Source: Lineus longissimus
Taxonomy: Eukaryota > Nemertea > Pilidiophora > Heteronemertea > Lineidae
DNA: 64,000 bases
Direction of reading: 5' to 3'
NCBI RefSeq assembly: GCF_910592395.1
Contig: NC_088308.1
Coordinates: 1,550,001 to 1,614,000, forward strand
The first letter of the stretch is position 1, and each line of letters begins with the position of its first letter. Below the pieces are notes generated by a model. The model was not told the origin of the DNA. It saw nothing but the letters and a program-made list of their open reading frames with translations, and did no database searches. This document shows, piece after piece, positions 37,201 through 49,280 of the stretch. Both the position numbers and the translations under genes were made by a program.

Positions 37201-40200
37201 ATATCATTCCAGTTTCTGGTTAGCTGTGGAAAACTTCAGGCATACTGACAAGGTAACTTGATTTCTTTTGTGCAAATAGTCAGTAGGGATCATATAATGT
37301 GTGATAGTTAATATGCACTCAAATACTCAGAAGTTCTCAATGTCTGCCCAGGCAATCAGTAAATGTGTTGTACCAGCTGAGTTACACCCTCCACTCTAAA
37401 ATCAGTGTCCGCGAAAGAAATTTGAAAAGTTGCTTTTCTAGGAAGGTAACCACAAGATATTTTGACAGGACCTTCCCTTTGTTGTCTGAAGGCTTCTAAT
37501 TTACATAGCTATTCGTATACTAATATTACAGAGTCGATGGCATCAGCTGGCCAGTGAAATCTTCCAGATGTATGTCTCAAGTCCAAGTAGTGTTGTCAAA
37601 GTGAGCAGGAGTGTCATCAAGGCAATGGAGGGCTTCATGATTGGTGACAAGGTAACTAATCTATTGTCATGTCTTTAGCCACGTGAGGGCTACGAATTGG
37701 GCTGCCATCATTGGTTCCTCCTTGTCAACCCGTACCTTGCAGGCCTGGAGAAATCAGCACTCCTGCAAAATATGAGGTGCGGTTTGGTCCACCATCAGGC
37801 AAAGGCTTACCTCAGTTCTGCCTCCTTTTGACCAAAGTCTTGCTATGAACCCCCTCAGCAGTAGTGCTCATTTGATTAATATCTGTTTTCAGGGGCCCGA
37901 GGCATTTTTCGGTGCTCAGTCCCAAATTTACCAAGAGTTAGAAGAGCACCATTACCCCTCGTTTATCGTGAGTGATGTCTACCACTCCTATGCAGGAGTC
38001 ATGGAAGAGGCAGCGATAGATGAAAAAGATTCCTCCGACGGTCCTGCAGGAAAATTGAGCAAGTTGATACGAACAAAGTCCATGTCTACAACAGATGGTG
38101 CATTCATTGCGGGACAGTCCGAGTATGCCAGAAGGAAGTTGATTGCCCTTGACGAGAAGTTGGAAAATAAAGGGCGGGCCCTCGATGCACTGAGGCAGTC
38201 CCATCAACGCTCAGACTCCAAGGTGAGTTTCCTATCAGTATACACTGGGGTCTTTATAATGACAGATACAGGAGCTCTGGGAAAAAAGGAGGTGTTAGGT
38301 GTTAGGGTGTTTTATCTAAAGTGGAAGAACTGTAAATTGGTTGTTTTGATAAATGCAGGCGAGTGCAAATATACCAACTTTATAACATCTTCACAAACAC
38401 TTTGATTCAATATTATCTTTTCTTCAGCGGTTGAAACTTCAAGAGGACATTGAAAAGGAGATGGAGATGTTAAAGATTGAGAAACAAAACTTGGAGTTCC
38501 ATATTGATAGGACAAGTATGTGGTGTGATAATGTTGGCAAATGGCAGGCTGTTCTACAAAATGGTGATGTAAGTATTGAAAGCGACCTCATCAATCAGGG
38601 TAGCTTTTTAAACTTTTGAGTGCTTAAAATTCAAACTTCGAGTACTAGACTGTTTATCCTCTTCATTCACTTCTCTCCAGGTATCTCAAGAAGGCAGTGA
38701 GGGGCCGATGGTCTCTTTCCTCCTTATTGTCCACTTGTTGGGGAAATCATTTGAGGAAGCAGCATCGCAGCCTGGTGGTACTCATGGATGGGTCATCTCA
38801 AGAAACCTCGCTGACTTCCGCAAGCTGAATGAAAACCTTAGCCAGGTGAGTACCCAATCATAGATTCATCATGATTCTCTTCAACAAATCTCTTTTCCTG
38901 CCTAGGTTTTCTTTGTATGTCAAGGTGCCCATCAGTCTTTGACTCAAAGATCGCCCTTTTAACAAAGCAGGTTAAATAGTTGATAATTTAAACCACAGAT
39001 CATAAAATTCCTTAAAAGAGTGCTACATGTATCAGTTGTTTTGGTCTTTTAGAAGATCTGGCTCCCCTTCAGGCAGAAATCATGTCATAATTACCTTGCC
39101 CATGGAAATAGGTTGTGACCCAATCTTTTTTGTGTCATCATTTGTGAATATCATTGCGCATTCCAGATCAGTCCTTGGTTAGCGAAGAGGGTTTTACCAT
39201 CTGTCAGCAAGTTCAGGATCAAAGCGATAGACAAGACATTCCTGGATAAAGCAAAAGAGACATTACAAGATTATATGAATGTAAGAATTGATGGACATCC
39301 ATCGAACCAATGGGGTGTTTTTTTGGCACGCATGGCCAGTCTAACATAAATGGGCCTATAGTAGCCATATGCAACCTGATGTTCACACAGAAGTTTCTGG
39401 ATTGTTAGAAATACTCACTTTACGCAATGAAAAGTAGTGCAGTACAGTGGGGGTAATAATTTGGGGGACTCTTTCGTTGCCTGATGAGTTCTGAGGCTAT
39501 GCAACTAGAATACAGTCCTGCTTGCTATTGCAGACGGTGCTAAAAGATGAGAGACTTGCTCAGAATGAAGCTGTATATGAATTCCTTAGTCCAAGTCCCC
39601 AGCATCTAAAGCAGGCTGTTCCAGTTGAAAACAAGAAGGTTTTCTCTCTACCTAGTGTCTTGAAAAGGTGAGCACAGAGAAAGGACAATCCGTGCAGATC
39701 TGACGAGTTAGTAGACCTATAGTTTTGGTCTGCCTTTAACTTTTAAAGAAATATACCGTTTGTACTTACTGGTGGCCCAGGGACACTTGTGAAAGTTACA
39801 TGCGACATGGCTTCACAAAATAGGCTCTTGAGCTTAAACGGCTGGAGCGAAGCAAATGTCTAAATCTCATTTTTCTTCTCGACGGTTTCTTTAGTGCGTG
39901 GGTCTGCTGGAAGTATGGTTAATTGTTTTTTGGGCCAGTCTGTATTTATATGCATTGTTTGTATTCAACAAGTATACTGTATGTCTTTAATTTTTTCATT
40001 TTAGTCAAACAGCGGATGCTGATGATGAGTTGCTCTTCCTGGATGATGATAGGTAAGCCTAAACAGTGTGTCAGAGTCTAATTGATGACTAAATGTTGCC
40101 TCTACTCCAATGCAATTTGGCTAAGATCGCTCACAACTAAGGCCCAAGTGGCAGACTTGATTTAATGAATGATTTCATCAACCTGCATTGTAATGGAATG

Positions 40201-41756
40201 AGCTGTTGCAGAAGAAGTGCTATCATTGAGGTAGTTCCAACAGCCTGGGACCATTCGACTACATCATCATTAAAAGTAACCTACAAGATAATGTTGTTGT
40301 CTTTCAGCACGAAGGATGACAGTGACAAAGACTCGATAGCAGGCCCTCTCTATGGTCTTATAAGTGAGGTGTTTGAATTGAAAGGCATCTTCAAGTGGGT
40401 TAGGAAGTCCTTTATATCATTCGTCCAGGTCACATCTGGGAGGACTATCAACAGGTGAATATCATCATTTGAGGTGCATTCTAATCACAAATACCTTTCA
40501 TTGGTCAGATGTAGTGGGTTAAATTGTTACTTTATTCTCAAGTTAAGGTCATGATGACTGACATTGTTGTACTGTTAATCTTATTAGTATCATGTTTCCA
40601 TTATGAAATATTTCACACATATGACAATGGCTGATCAATATGAATAAAGTCTAGCAAATGCTTTTACTTCGATGTTGTACAGAAAGGCCTAGTGTTAATG
40701 TACATGGAGTTTTAGATAAAAGCATTTGCTAGTCTTATTCTTATCACCCAATTTCTGAAGCTGCGCAAACATTTGTCTATGAAGCATTTGGAGCATAATG
40801 TTACATGTTGTTTCTGAGTATACTAAAGTCCTTGGTGGATACAAGAACTTTTTGAAAGAACCTTACTCAGAACATTTATATTGATTTCAGGCAAATTCGT
40901 GAGACCGTTGACTGGATATTTTCCGAGCCGATGCTCATCTACTACATCCACAATTTAAGGGATTCTATGTGGCCAAATGGGAAACTGGCGGAGTGGGGTC
41001 CTCCACACAGTGATGAAGAGAAGATGAGGACAAGGATGATGGCCAAGCAGATATTTTTAGAAAATAATCCAGATTTCCTGAAGAATTTAATAGGCGAGAA
41101 AAACGCCAAGCAAGGTGCCATAAAGATGTTCGAGTCATTGCAGGATGTAAGACTGAACAAACATCTATTCTATGTAAGTAGAGATGTAAAACTGAAATGA
41201 GAAATATCTGGCCCCAGCAAAAGATTAAGGTTAAAGTCGAGTTTTATTGTCAGATATCAATGAGGGGGGCTGTTATCACCTGACTTTTTAACCTTGGTAG
41301 ATAAGCTGCTTAAATGTTGTTACAACCAGAGCATTTGTCCGTTTATTCACCTAGCAGTAAGGCAAATGACCTGACTGGACTTATGATAGAACCAGGAACC
41401 TCTTGACCACTAGCCCTCAGCCCTCAGGCACTAAATCACAGCCACCAATGGTATTCATGAAGAAGGAAGGAAAAACCTACAGATAAATTGGCCAAAAAAT
41501 ACACCTTTTTGTGTATTTTCTGCTGGTGTGCCATCTGGTATATCATCTTTTATATTATTCCAAACAATAACAAATAGCTGGTATCCTAAGCTATCACAAT
41601 GAACGTTTGTAATATGCAGAGTTGTTGTATATTTTGATGATTCTTTTATTTTGTCCCCAGGTGATTCTTGAGGTCCTTCTCCTGGAGATTTGTCCTGAAG
41701 TTGCTGACTCTCTCCCGCAGCCATTACAGCAGGGGGAGTATGGAATGATAGTGTGA
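32948..41756 (+). CDS. SNX25: Sorting nexin 25 (PXA-RGS-PX-nexin C)
   Basis: Twenty exons join in frame to 949 aa: 32948-33163, 33615-33772, 34373-34504, 34820-34998, 35277-35463, 35803-35876, 36090-36166, 36597-36713, 36852-36943, 37213-37252, 37532-37651, 37893-38222, 38428-38568, 38681-38845, 39167-39280, 39534-39667, 40005-40052, 40308-40454, 40891-41173, 41661-41756. Two N-terminal membrane segments (about 3-25 and 30-48) are followed by a PXA domain (about 85-280), an RGS domain (about 380-520, FWLAVENFRHTD), a short coiled coil (about 550-605), a PX domain (about 605-725, FRKLNENLSQ) and the nexin C-terminal domain (about 790-910). This order defines the SNX13/14/19/25 group; the sequence style points to SNX25, a membrane-anchored protein linked to TGF-beta receptor turnover. 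Intron 8 has a GC donor (AAG|GCAAGT). Human isoforms are 840-1000 aa. Confidence 0.93.
34208..34246 (+). repeat. Poly(A) tract in SNX25 intron 2
   Basis: A run of about 38 A. It could be the tail of a short retroposon, but the upstream 300 bp show no pol III boxes or recognisable body. Confidence 0.7.
40632..40750. mobile_element. Diverged hairpin MITE copy in SNX25 intron, opposite orientation
   Basis: The ends ATATGAATAAAGTCTAGCAA and TTGCTAGTCTTATTCTTATC match the satellite and RSAD1 MITE with several changes; the interior (TGTACAGAAAGGCCTAGTGT) is the reverse complement of theirs. More decayed, so probably older. Confidence 0.8.
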
Positions 41757-42117
41757 CAGCCACTGATGCAAAGTGTGGTACGAAATGGAACTGCCATTAA
41801 TGTTGGAAGAAAATGTGATGGAAAATTAAAGCTTCTTGTAAAACAGGGGTTGTGGAATGGTAATGAAACAGCTGCATTTATGAATTGTTGATCATAGACA
41901 GAATAATGGAAGGAAACATAAAATTAGTCGTAAGGATCATTTCAAGGCCATGTGTGTGTTTGTGTGTCAGTGGATGTGATAAGATTGTAAATAATGCATA
42001 GATGAATATATTTTTGTATATAATACTGTATTTTTAAGGAATGCTGCATTTGATGGCTTATCAACTTGGTCACAGGTTGTTGACTTAGTGCCATCGCTAA
42101 TACGTGTATCATGATAG

Positions 42118-42123
42118 AATAAA
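42118..42123 (+). terminator. Candidate polyadenylation signal of SNX25
   Basis: AATAAA 360 bp after the SNX25 stop codon, the first such hexamer I see downstream. Confidence 0.55.
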
Positions 42124-42303
42124 GATTCTTCAATTCATTACACAAATAATGCGTTGTCTCAATTGAATGGTGGAGAAAGTTTTTTCCACAACTCAAAGGG
42201 GTGGAAACAAGAACCTGATAAGCACCACAATTGGTGAAATAGGTATTGGCACGATCTTGTTCATCAGACTGCCCCTGTCAACTGGAATCAAACACCCAGT
42301 CTC

Positions 42304-43145
42304 GGGTAGTCGGGCTGTCCTGTTGCGACACTTGCCTTGCCCTGTTGACTACTATCCCTGAGATGTATCTCTTGGTTGAGATATGCCTTGCCCTGGGAGA
42401 TCACTGGCACTTGTTGTGACTCTTGCCCTTGCATTGCCTTTGTTGATCACCACTCCTTGCGTGTTTCCTGGTTGTGACAGTATCCTGGTCCTAGTGGAAC
42501 AATCCCTGATATCTCTTGGTTGGAACGCTGTGCTCACCCTGGTTGATCACCAGTCCTTGTTGTTTCCTGGTTGTGACACTATCCTGGTCCTAGTGGAACA
42601 ATCCCTGATATCTCTTGGTTGGAACGCTGTGCTCACCCTGGTTGATCACCAGTCCTTGTTGTTTCCTGGTTGTGACACTATCCTGGTCCTAGTGGAACAA
42701 TCCCTGATATCTCTTGGTTGGAACGCTGTGCTCACCCTGGTTGATCACCAGTCCTTGTTGTTTCCTGGTTGTGCCACTATTCTGTCCTAGTTGATCACTG
42801 TCCCTGATATCACTCCTGGATGTGACGCTGCGCTTGCCCTGATTGATCACCATTCCTTGTTGTTTCCTGGTTGTGACACTAACCTTGCCTTGGTTGATCA
42901 CCGGCCCTCCTAGTTATGACCCTCTATGTACTCTAGTTCATCTCTGTTCCTGGTATGTTTCTTCTGGTTGTGACACTTAACTATTCGATCAATGACCCTG
43001 GTGATCAACTGGAACATGGCGAGTGCCGCAACCTGGAGAAACCACTGGCGGATATCAACTTACGGCAAGGCATTTATCACAACCAGGAGAGAAATGCCAC
43101 GGACAGTGATAAACTAGGGCAAGGCAAGTGTCTCAACAAGAGGAA
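42304..43145. repeat. Foldback structure with internal 99-bp minisatellite
   Basis: Between about 42470 and 42770, a 99-bp unit (GGTTGATCACCAGTCCTTGT ... CTTGGTTGGAACGCTGTGCT) repeats about three times almost exactly, with decayed half-units on both sides to about 42960. The outer parts are inverted: GCGACACTTGCCTTGCCCT near 42326 matches the complement of AGGGCAAGGCAAGTGTCTC near 43118, and weaker inverted similarity continues for about 100 bp inward. The 135-codon open frame is a by-product of the 99-bp period. Confidence 0.75.
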
Positions 43146-44019
43146 AATATGCTTTATCCAAGGACAGAGATTAATATATCTCATGATTGTAGCCTATTTG
43201 CAGTATACCCCGGTGGGAGGCAGCGGACGGATCGGAGTACCTCTCAATAGCTCAGAATGCGTGTAGGGTAGTAGAGAGAGTGGCATAGTCGACCTGGATC
43301 TGAGTGGTCCCGTGGAAACATCAGCGGCTGATGGACCCTGGTTCCATTTTCGGTTGGTCCAGGTATAGTAATGGGAGAGAGGGCGACTCTCATCCACACA
43401 GTGTAGCTTTATATTGTTTATAATGTCCCAGTTTGTGAGGCTCAGCTCAAGTTGATATTTTTAGAAAGCCACTACACAATGATAGATCAGATAAATCAAT
43501 AAACGATAAGATTGGACGAGAATAGTATTGATAAAATCTGGTTCCTGTCCTGGCGATATTAAAACCGGTTGCAGGTTCAAAAAGGCGAGGCCACCGACTT
43601 GATAACGAGAAATTGATGTCCGAATCAGGCCGTGGGTTCATGGCAATGGATTCACTGACCTAAGTGAATACAAAATAAAGCACTCGATCTCCGACACCAG
43701 TGACAGCCGTGTGCTCCTCTCATCCCGTCGATTTCCTCCTTTGGTGCATCAATACACAATACGATGTGTTCCCAGACCCCAATAATATATCCTATAGTTA
43801 TCAATAAATTCCCCTTTTTTTCTACCGTGTAGCGTTAGGGCGTCATGTTTTTGAGGGTACGCCGGGGGGTACGTTCATGTGATAGAGGGCGACTCTCTTC
43901 GACAGCGCAGGTTTCCCCTGGGGTCACGGGCTTTCACCTACTTACATCACAATCGTCCAATATCAGTCCTTGTTGACGCTCAGCTCTCAACTCAATATTT
44001 TAAGTACATGTAGGCCTAA
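43146..44019. other. Intergenic, no gene seen
   Basis: No recognisable coding sequence. The word AGAGGGCGACTCTC occurs twice (about 43378 and 43885), each time within a short similar context, so a small dispersed repeat may be present. Confidence 0.4.
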
Positions 44020-44058
44020 CCTTGGAGTAATTATCTTGACAAGATAATTACTCCAAGG
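44020..44058. repeat. Perfect 39-bp palindrome (19-bp arms)
   Basis: CCTTGGAGTAATTATCTTG, one A, then its exact reverse complement. GGCCTAACC stands on both sides as a direct repeat. About 270 bp upstream of BHMT copy A. Confidence 0.9.
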
Positions 44059-44329
44059 CCTAACCAAATCATCAAACTGCTTTCGGTGCATTTCTGGGTC
44101 TGTGATTTTTGTACAGTTGTCATCTAGAAGTGGAAGGATGATAGCCGATTGAGGCCTGGGCAGCAATCTTATTAACCTCAAGATTACACTGATATCAACT
44201 GGATTTAACCGGCTCGACCGAGTTCAGGAGAGGGACATAAAAAATGAGAGTAATTTGTATTATCATCACAATTGTGTAAATTATTTAATTTCATACATCA
44301 CACCAGGACGGGCCCATTGCGGACGAACC

Positions 44330-46945
44330 ATGCCGAAAGTGAAAGGTTTGTGCTTTAAAACATATGTAACAACATAAATAAACAATATATTCAATTTGAG
44401 GAGTCTTTGGAAACGTGTAAATTCCCTAAATAATGTTATGTAATCGTGTAGGCATAAACCATGTAATGGACTATTGCAGGTCTATTGGAGCGTCTGAATG
44501 ATGGCGAATACGTCATTGTCGCGGAAGGCTACCTTTTCGAGTTTGAAAGAAGGGGCTACCTCACCGCCGGACCTTACACGCCGGAGGTCGTACTGGAACA
44601 CCCCCATCTCGTCAAGAACATGCACGAGGAGTTTGTCCACGCCGGCAGCGATGTCGTTCTTGCTTTCACGGTAAGGAAGCTTTTCAAAAGACATGGTGCT
44701 TCGAGCCTGAGTGCTTTCGTTTCCGTTGGTTTTAGGGCCTCATAGATATATCACGTGCAGGTCAATACCCCAACCTCTAGATTCCCTGACTGTCGTATGC
44801 TCCTCCACTCGCACAAGTTACTGAGCTCGGTCGTTCGTGCCGAGAGTTGGCCTCAAGTTCAGGGTGTGGCTCAGCCGACGTCAGATCAGTGATTTTCCGG
44901 ACGTAAATCATTTTTAGAAACCGGGCTTTCTTCCATCTGTGGAGTTGCCTGTCTTTACATTATTGTATCACCTGCAGAACCTTCTACAAATTTTTCAGTA
45001 TTATGGAAACCGAGAGAAGATGCGTCTGATCGGTTGGCAAGATCGTGTAGAGGAGATGAACCGGGAGGCTCTACGCCTCGCCAAGGAGGTGGCTGACGAG
45101 ACGGGTACACTGATGGCTGGGAACATTTGTAACTCGACCTACTACAATCCGAATGATGAGTCGACATGGGAGGACACCCGCCAGGGTATGGAGGTGAGTG
45201 GAATGGAATAATGCTAAACCGTGCCACTGATTAATAAAGAAGTCCCAAGTTGACAGGGTATTCCTGCCCTCTACTTCTGTATGTTTCTTTGACTTGCATC
45301 TTATCAATGATATGCCCAATTAATCCCTTAAAGAGATATGACATTCGTCACATTCTTGCTTCCAGCAACAAGTTGAATGGGCTGTCGAAGCAGGTGCTGA
45401 CTACATACTGGGGGAAACATTCTTTGAATACGGCGAAGCAAAGATGGCACTGGAAGCTATCCTAAAGAATGGACGAGGTAATCATTTCTATTTCTTCTCC
45501 TCCTTCTAGTTTTGCTTCTTCCTCGCATTCACTCTAACGTTAGTTGTTAGGTGCTGGCCCCACCTGTCTGGTTTAAATAACCATCCCAATTCGCCCTAAT
45601 GTCGAGACCAAAGGGTTCCTCAAACACACGTTAACATCACTGATCGACACCTTTTCAGGGAAGCCAGCAGTTATGACCTGTGCGCCGTCGATTACCGATA
45701 ACGTCCTGTCCCAGTCCATGCCAATGGTCGAGGCTTGTCGCTTGTTGGAGGAGCAAGGGGCGGACGTTGTCGGCCTCAACTGTATTCGTGGGCCCCAGAC
45801 AATTTTACCGATGATTAGAGAGGTCAGGAAGGTCTGCAAGGTGGGTTATTGTTACTTGATTACGCCATATGAGGGATGATGCATTATGTCTTATCTCACA
45901 AAGTGAGAGTCCTGAGCTCGAAAACAGTCCTATTAGACTTATAAACCTCAAGTCTACCGTAGATATACATTATATTCAGTCCATCTAAAACTATAAAAGG
46001 AACGGGTCTACTGACCCCAAATATGTCATTTAAATTGATGAGTTAAAAGAAGGGAACCTGTATGGAGAAGGAGGCGGACTAAAAATGGACGTGCCAGCTA
46101 CCTCCGAGTCGACATGACATGCATGATGAAGCTGATGGTGATGCGTGACACGGAGAAATTAAATAACATCAGATATCCATTAGTTTGGAATTGAACAGTG
46201 TTGTAGCAATGCTCTTGTGTCTTTTGTCGCGGATTATTTGCATTATTTTTTTAAAATTTTGACTGCAGGGCCACATTGCCTGTCTTCCAGTACCATACCG
46301 CTGTGATGCTGAGCACCCAACCATGCAGTCACTCAAAGGACACGACACAGGTAATGCATTTTATTCAGTAAAGCTCATCGTGCCTGCAGGCAATAGCTCG
46401 GGTAAGCACACAAGGGCAATAGCTCGGGTAAGCACACAAGGGCAATAGCTTGGGTAAGCATACAAGGGAAAGACAACAGCTCTCCAATAGAAGCGCAGTA
46501 TCGTCAATCCGTAAAGCATAAAGCGCCCCCCCCCCCCCCAACCATTGCCAGAAGTTAATGGTAGGTTCTTGTTTTGGAAGTACGTTTGTCAGTACAGTGT
46601 GTCGGCTCACCTTTTCCTTTGTTTGATCTTAACTACGAGGTGCGTTCTTTTTCAGGTACTCGGGCTTTTCCAATCGACCTTGACGAATGGTTTGTCGGGC
46701 GAACTGGGGTGGAGAACTTCACCAAGGAATGCATGGACATCGGTGTCAAGTACGTTGGTCTGTGCTGCGGGGGCTCCGCGCACACACTTCGGACCATGGC
46801 GGAGACAGTCGGGAAGAAACCAGCTGGAAGCAGGTATGCGCCAAAGATGGAACTGCATACTCACTTCGGGGACAAAAAGCGTGGAGTTGTCACGTACGAT
46901 ATGTCCATCAGGGATCAGATTGAGGGAGGCATGAACAAAAAGTGA
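44330..46945 (+). CDS. BHMT: Betaine-homocysteine S-methyltransferase, copy A
   Basis: Seven exons (44330-44345, 44480-44670, 44999-45193, 45366-45477, 45659-45840, 46269-46350, 46656-46945) give 355 aa. The enzyme moves a methyl group from betaine to homocysteine, making dimethylglycine and methionine in the cytosol. The zinc ligands are C213 (VGLNC) and C296, C297 (GLCCGG), equal to human C217, C299 and C300. Other family words are [46 protein letters not shown] and DEWFVGRT. Human BHMT has 406 aa; the missing part is the C-terminal oligomerisation arm. The first exon codes for only MPKVK plus one base. A tandem partner with identical intron positions is at 56130-58956. Confidence 0.95.
46389..46470. 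repeat. 26-bp tandem repeat, three copies, in BHMT-A intron 6
   Basis: GGCAATAGCTCGGGTAAGCA plus CACAAG, three times, the last with two changes. A run of about 15 C follows at 46525-46539. Confidence 0.9.
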
Positions 46946-47361
46946 AAACGTCGGTGATCACATACCAAGTCTTATCATATAGACGGTACCTCAGATACCC
47001 CTGCTCTGTCATTTACAATGACGTGTGATCGGACTAGATTTGCCAAAACCGTTGGCCTCCACATGAATGTATACATGTCCGTGTTGTTAGGAAAAAGGAA
47101 TTTTCTTCCCTTGAATGTCATTGTATATCTGACCACATTCCGGGACCACAATTTGCAGGAAATGTTAGTAGCCCGCTGTCAATAACCTACATTTTTCATT
47201 TGTTTGCCATCGTTCAGACGGCGACGTGACAATTGTTCGTACGTAGAAAGCACTTCTGTAAGTGATGTTCGTCAGTTCCTTCGATAGATGTATAGTACTA
47301 GTATATATCCGAAATGCAATAAGAACCAGCTGAAATTATCGCATATACATGTGAAGCTGAA

Positions 47362-47367
47362 AATAAA
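47362..47367 (+). terminator. Candidate polyadenylation signal of BHMT-A
   Basis: AATAAA about 420 bp after the stop. The opposite-strand signal of the TspO-like gene (minus AATAAA, 47409-47414) is only about 45 bp away, so the two 3' ends abut or overlap. Confidence 0.6.
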
Positions 47368-47408
47368 CTGACAGAATCTTCGACTTTTTTTTACTCTTCG
47401 TTTTGTCC

Positions 47409-47414
47409 TTTATT
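47409..47414 (-). terminator. Candidate polyadenylation signal of TspO-like gene
   Basis: AATAAA on the minus strand, about 55 bp after the stop codon; facing the BHMT-A signal. Confidence 0.5.
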
Positions 47415-47466
47415 TTCTTCTTTAGGTATAATACAATTTTTCTGTAGGCCCTATTTTCTACTCCTA

Positions 47467-48578
47467 TCAGGCGGCAGGTTGTTCGGTTTGGCTTTCCCTC
47501 TGTTCAGGTAGGGGCGACCTCCTGTGCCTCACGACCATAATCACAACCTTAGCAATCGAAAGAACACCAGCTATGCCCAACAACGCTGCTGTGAAAAGTG
47601 AATTCCTACTTGTCGAGTCCCAGTTTTTGGTCAGTCCACCAATCAAAGCAAGGAGCACTGGGATGTATTGGCTGAACTGGTAACGCAAGTATCTGTCATA
47701 CACGAAAGTCTCGATGCAGAAATACAGAACGAGTTCGACAGTGAGGACACCGAGAGACGCAGTGCAGGCGTCCTCCACTGAGACTGGTCCGCGGTACGCC
47801 AAGACTATCGAGAAATTAAGAAGTGTTGCGACACTGATCCATCCACAGTAAAACGCCCACGCGTTGTGGACAAGGATCCTCACCAACCAAATTTCTCGGT
47901 CCCAACCCCACTGCTTCAGCTCCAGCGCCACCGCGTTAAAGTCTCTGTAGGAGCAAAATAACATCAGGTGGACGGTGAATACCATCATTGAAATTACCAC
48001 GAGGCCAGTAATCATCATTTCTCGGTCCCAGAAGAAGATCCAGGTGAGGTTGAGAATCATGTTGATGATGTAGAGAAGGTAAACTTGGATTGGGACGACA
48101 GCTGGAGTTCGGTAGAGGTAGCCATCTTCTCCCTTGCGAAAGATCGAAGCTATGCCGTAGACCAGGAAGATGGCTTGCCAGAGGTAGATGAGGCCCCAGA
48201 TGCTGAAGACCCAGCCTGCTGGTGTAATATCAAGGCTGTAGATGTCGGAGATATCAGCCGTTGAGTTGAGGAAAAGCCCTGAAATGGAAGCAGAGAATAT
48301 TTCCATCGATGGTATAGGATCTCTATATAGGCCAAGTTAAGCTCGCCTTGATAACAGCCTATTAAATGATTTGAAATAAATCGCTGTTCAGTTTGTCAAT
48401 CAACATTGATATTATTCACAATGCTAGCCTACGTACCCAAATCTTTTCCAAATGATGATGCAGCCCCATTAAATATAGCTGTGATAAAGAAGGCCACAGC
48501 AGCTCCGACTATGAGGATGATGCCCAACACACTGTGACCTTGTCGTCCTGAAGACGACTCGCATCTCGTGCATGTCAT
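47467..48578 (-). CDS. TspO/MBR-related multi-pass membrane protein
   Basis: Two exons (48578-48437 and 48278-47467, minus) give 317 aa. I count about eight hydrophobic segments: one in exon 1 (LGIILIVGAAVAFFITAIFN), then segments around GWVFSIWGLIYLWQAIF, YLLYIINMILNLTWIFFW, MITGLVVISMMVFTVHLML, ILVHNAWAFYCGWISVATLL, ASLGVLTVELVLYFCIETF, YIPVLLALIGGL and LFTAALLGIAGVLSIAKVVI. PAGWVFSIWGLIYLWQ resembles the TspO signature (PPGWVFGPVW type), and the whole protein fits the animal family described as TspO/MBR-related; classic TSPO has about 170 aa and five helices. Function unknown. The N-terminal MTCTRCESS has a CxxC pair. The direction is opposite to both BHMT genes. The family name is from memory, so moderately sure. 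Confidence 0.75.
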
Positions 48579-48768
48579 GCTGATAAAAATAAAATTGAAG
48601 TTTTTCCAAGAAAGCCCTTCACTTTGAACAGCGAAGAATTCCGTCAGGCAAGTCCGGACTCGACTTCTTGTTGGGTGACGTCAGATCGCAACAGAGCGTT
48701 GTATCACTTGCGACGTCGTAGCCTGCGAAGACTGCTGGGCTGAGTTGTTCAAAACAATGTTGAAATGT

Positions 48769-49280
48769 TAGGCAGACTTGCGATGATCGAAACAATACAT
48801 CTACCTCATAGTTCATGTATTCTCATATGACAAACCCAGTGGACTTATAGCCTGAACTAACATGCAACGATCGGGAAAACTTATACACGTACCTATTGTA
48901 TACATCAGATAGCGCTCGAGCGTGTGACTACTGACTATTGGAGTTGCTTGGCGTAACCATCAAGGCACCTGTGGCTTTCAATATCCTCTCACGCCTCTCG
49001 ATATGAAGAAAGCCTGAAGCTCAGGATGCCCTTTGACTAATTCTGATTGGAAAAGTCACGGTCCGACACTAATACTTTTTTGCCCCGATGCATCCTCGAA
49101 AATACCAGCTGCCGATTCGAACCATCCTCGGTAGTACTCGAACGCCCGGAATCAGTATAGATCTATGCTGCAGTTTGAAAAGTTTGGATGCGGGGTATGA
49201 TAATGATAATAATGAAAATGTTGACATCTTGTACATGGATGATTAGATAACAAGATAAGGAAGAAGAAAAAAAGAAAAAC
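48769..49280 (+). repeat. Dispersed satellite monomer, part 1 of 3
   Basis: Matches monomer sequence from AGGCAGATTTGCGATGATTG (monomer 3 position about 2847) to the purine-rich GAAGAAGAAAAAAAGAAAAA (about 3412), with small deletions, such as about 60 bp near 48950. The continuation is at 52964. Confidence 0.9.

Noticed and set aside
42383-42790. 135-codon frame with 33-residue repeats
   Set aside because: Exact 99-bp minisatellite; no signal or domain, and the opposite strand is also partly open.
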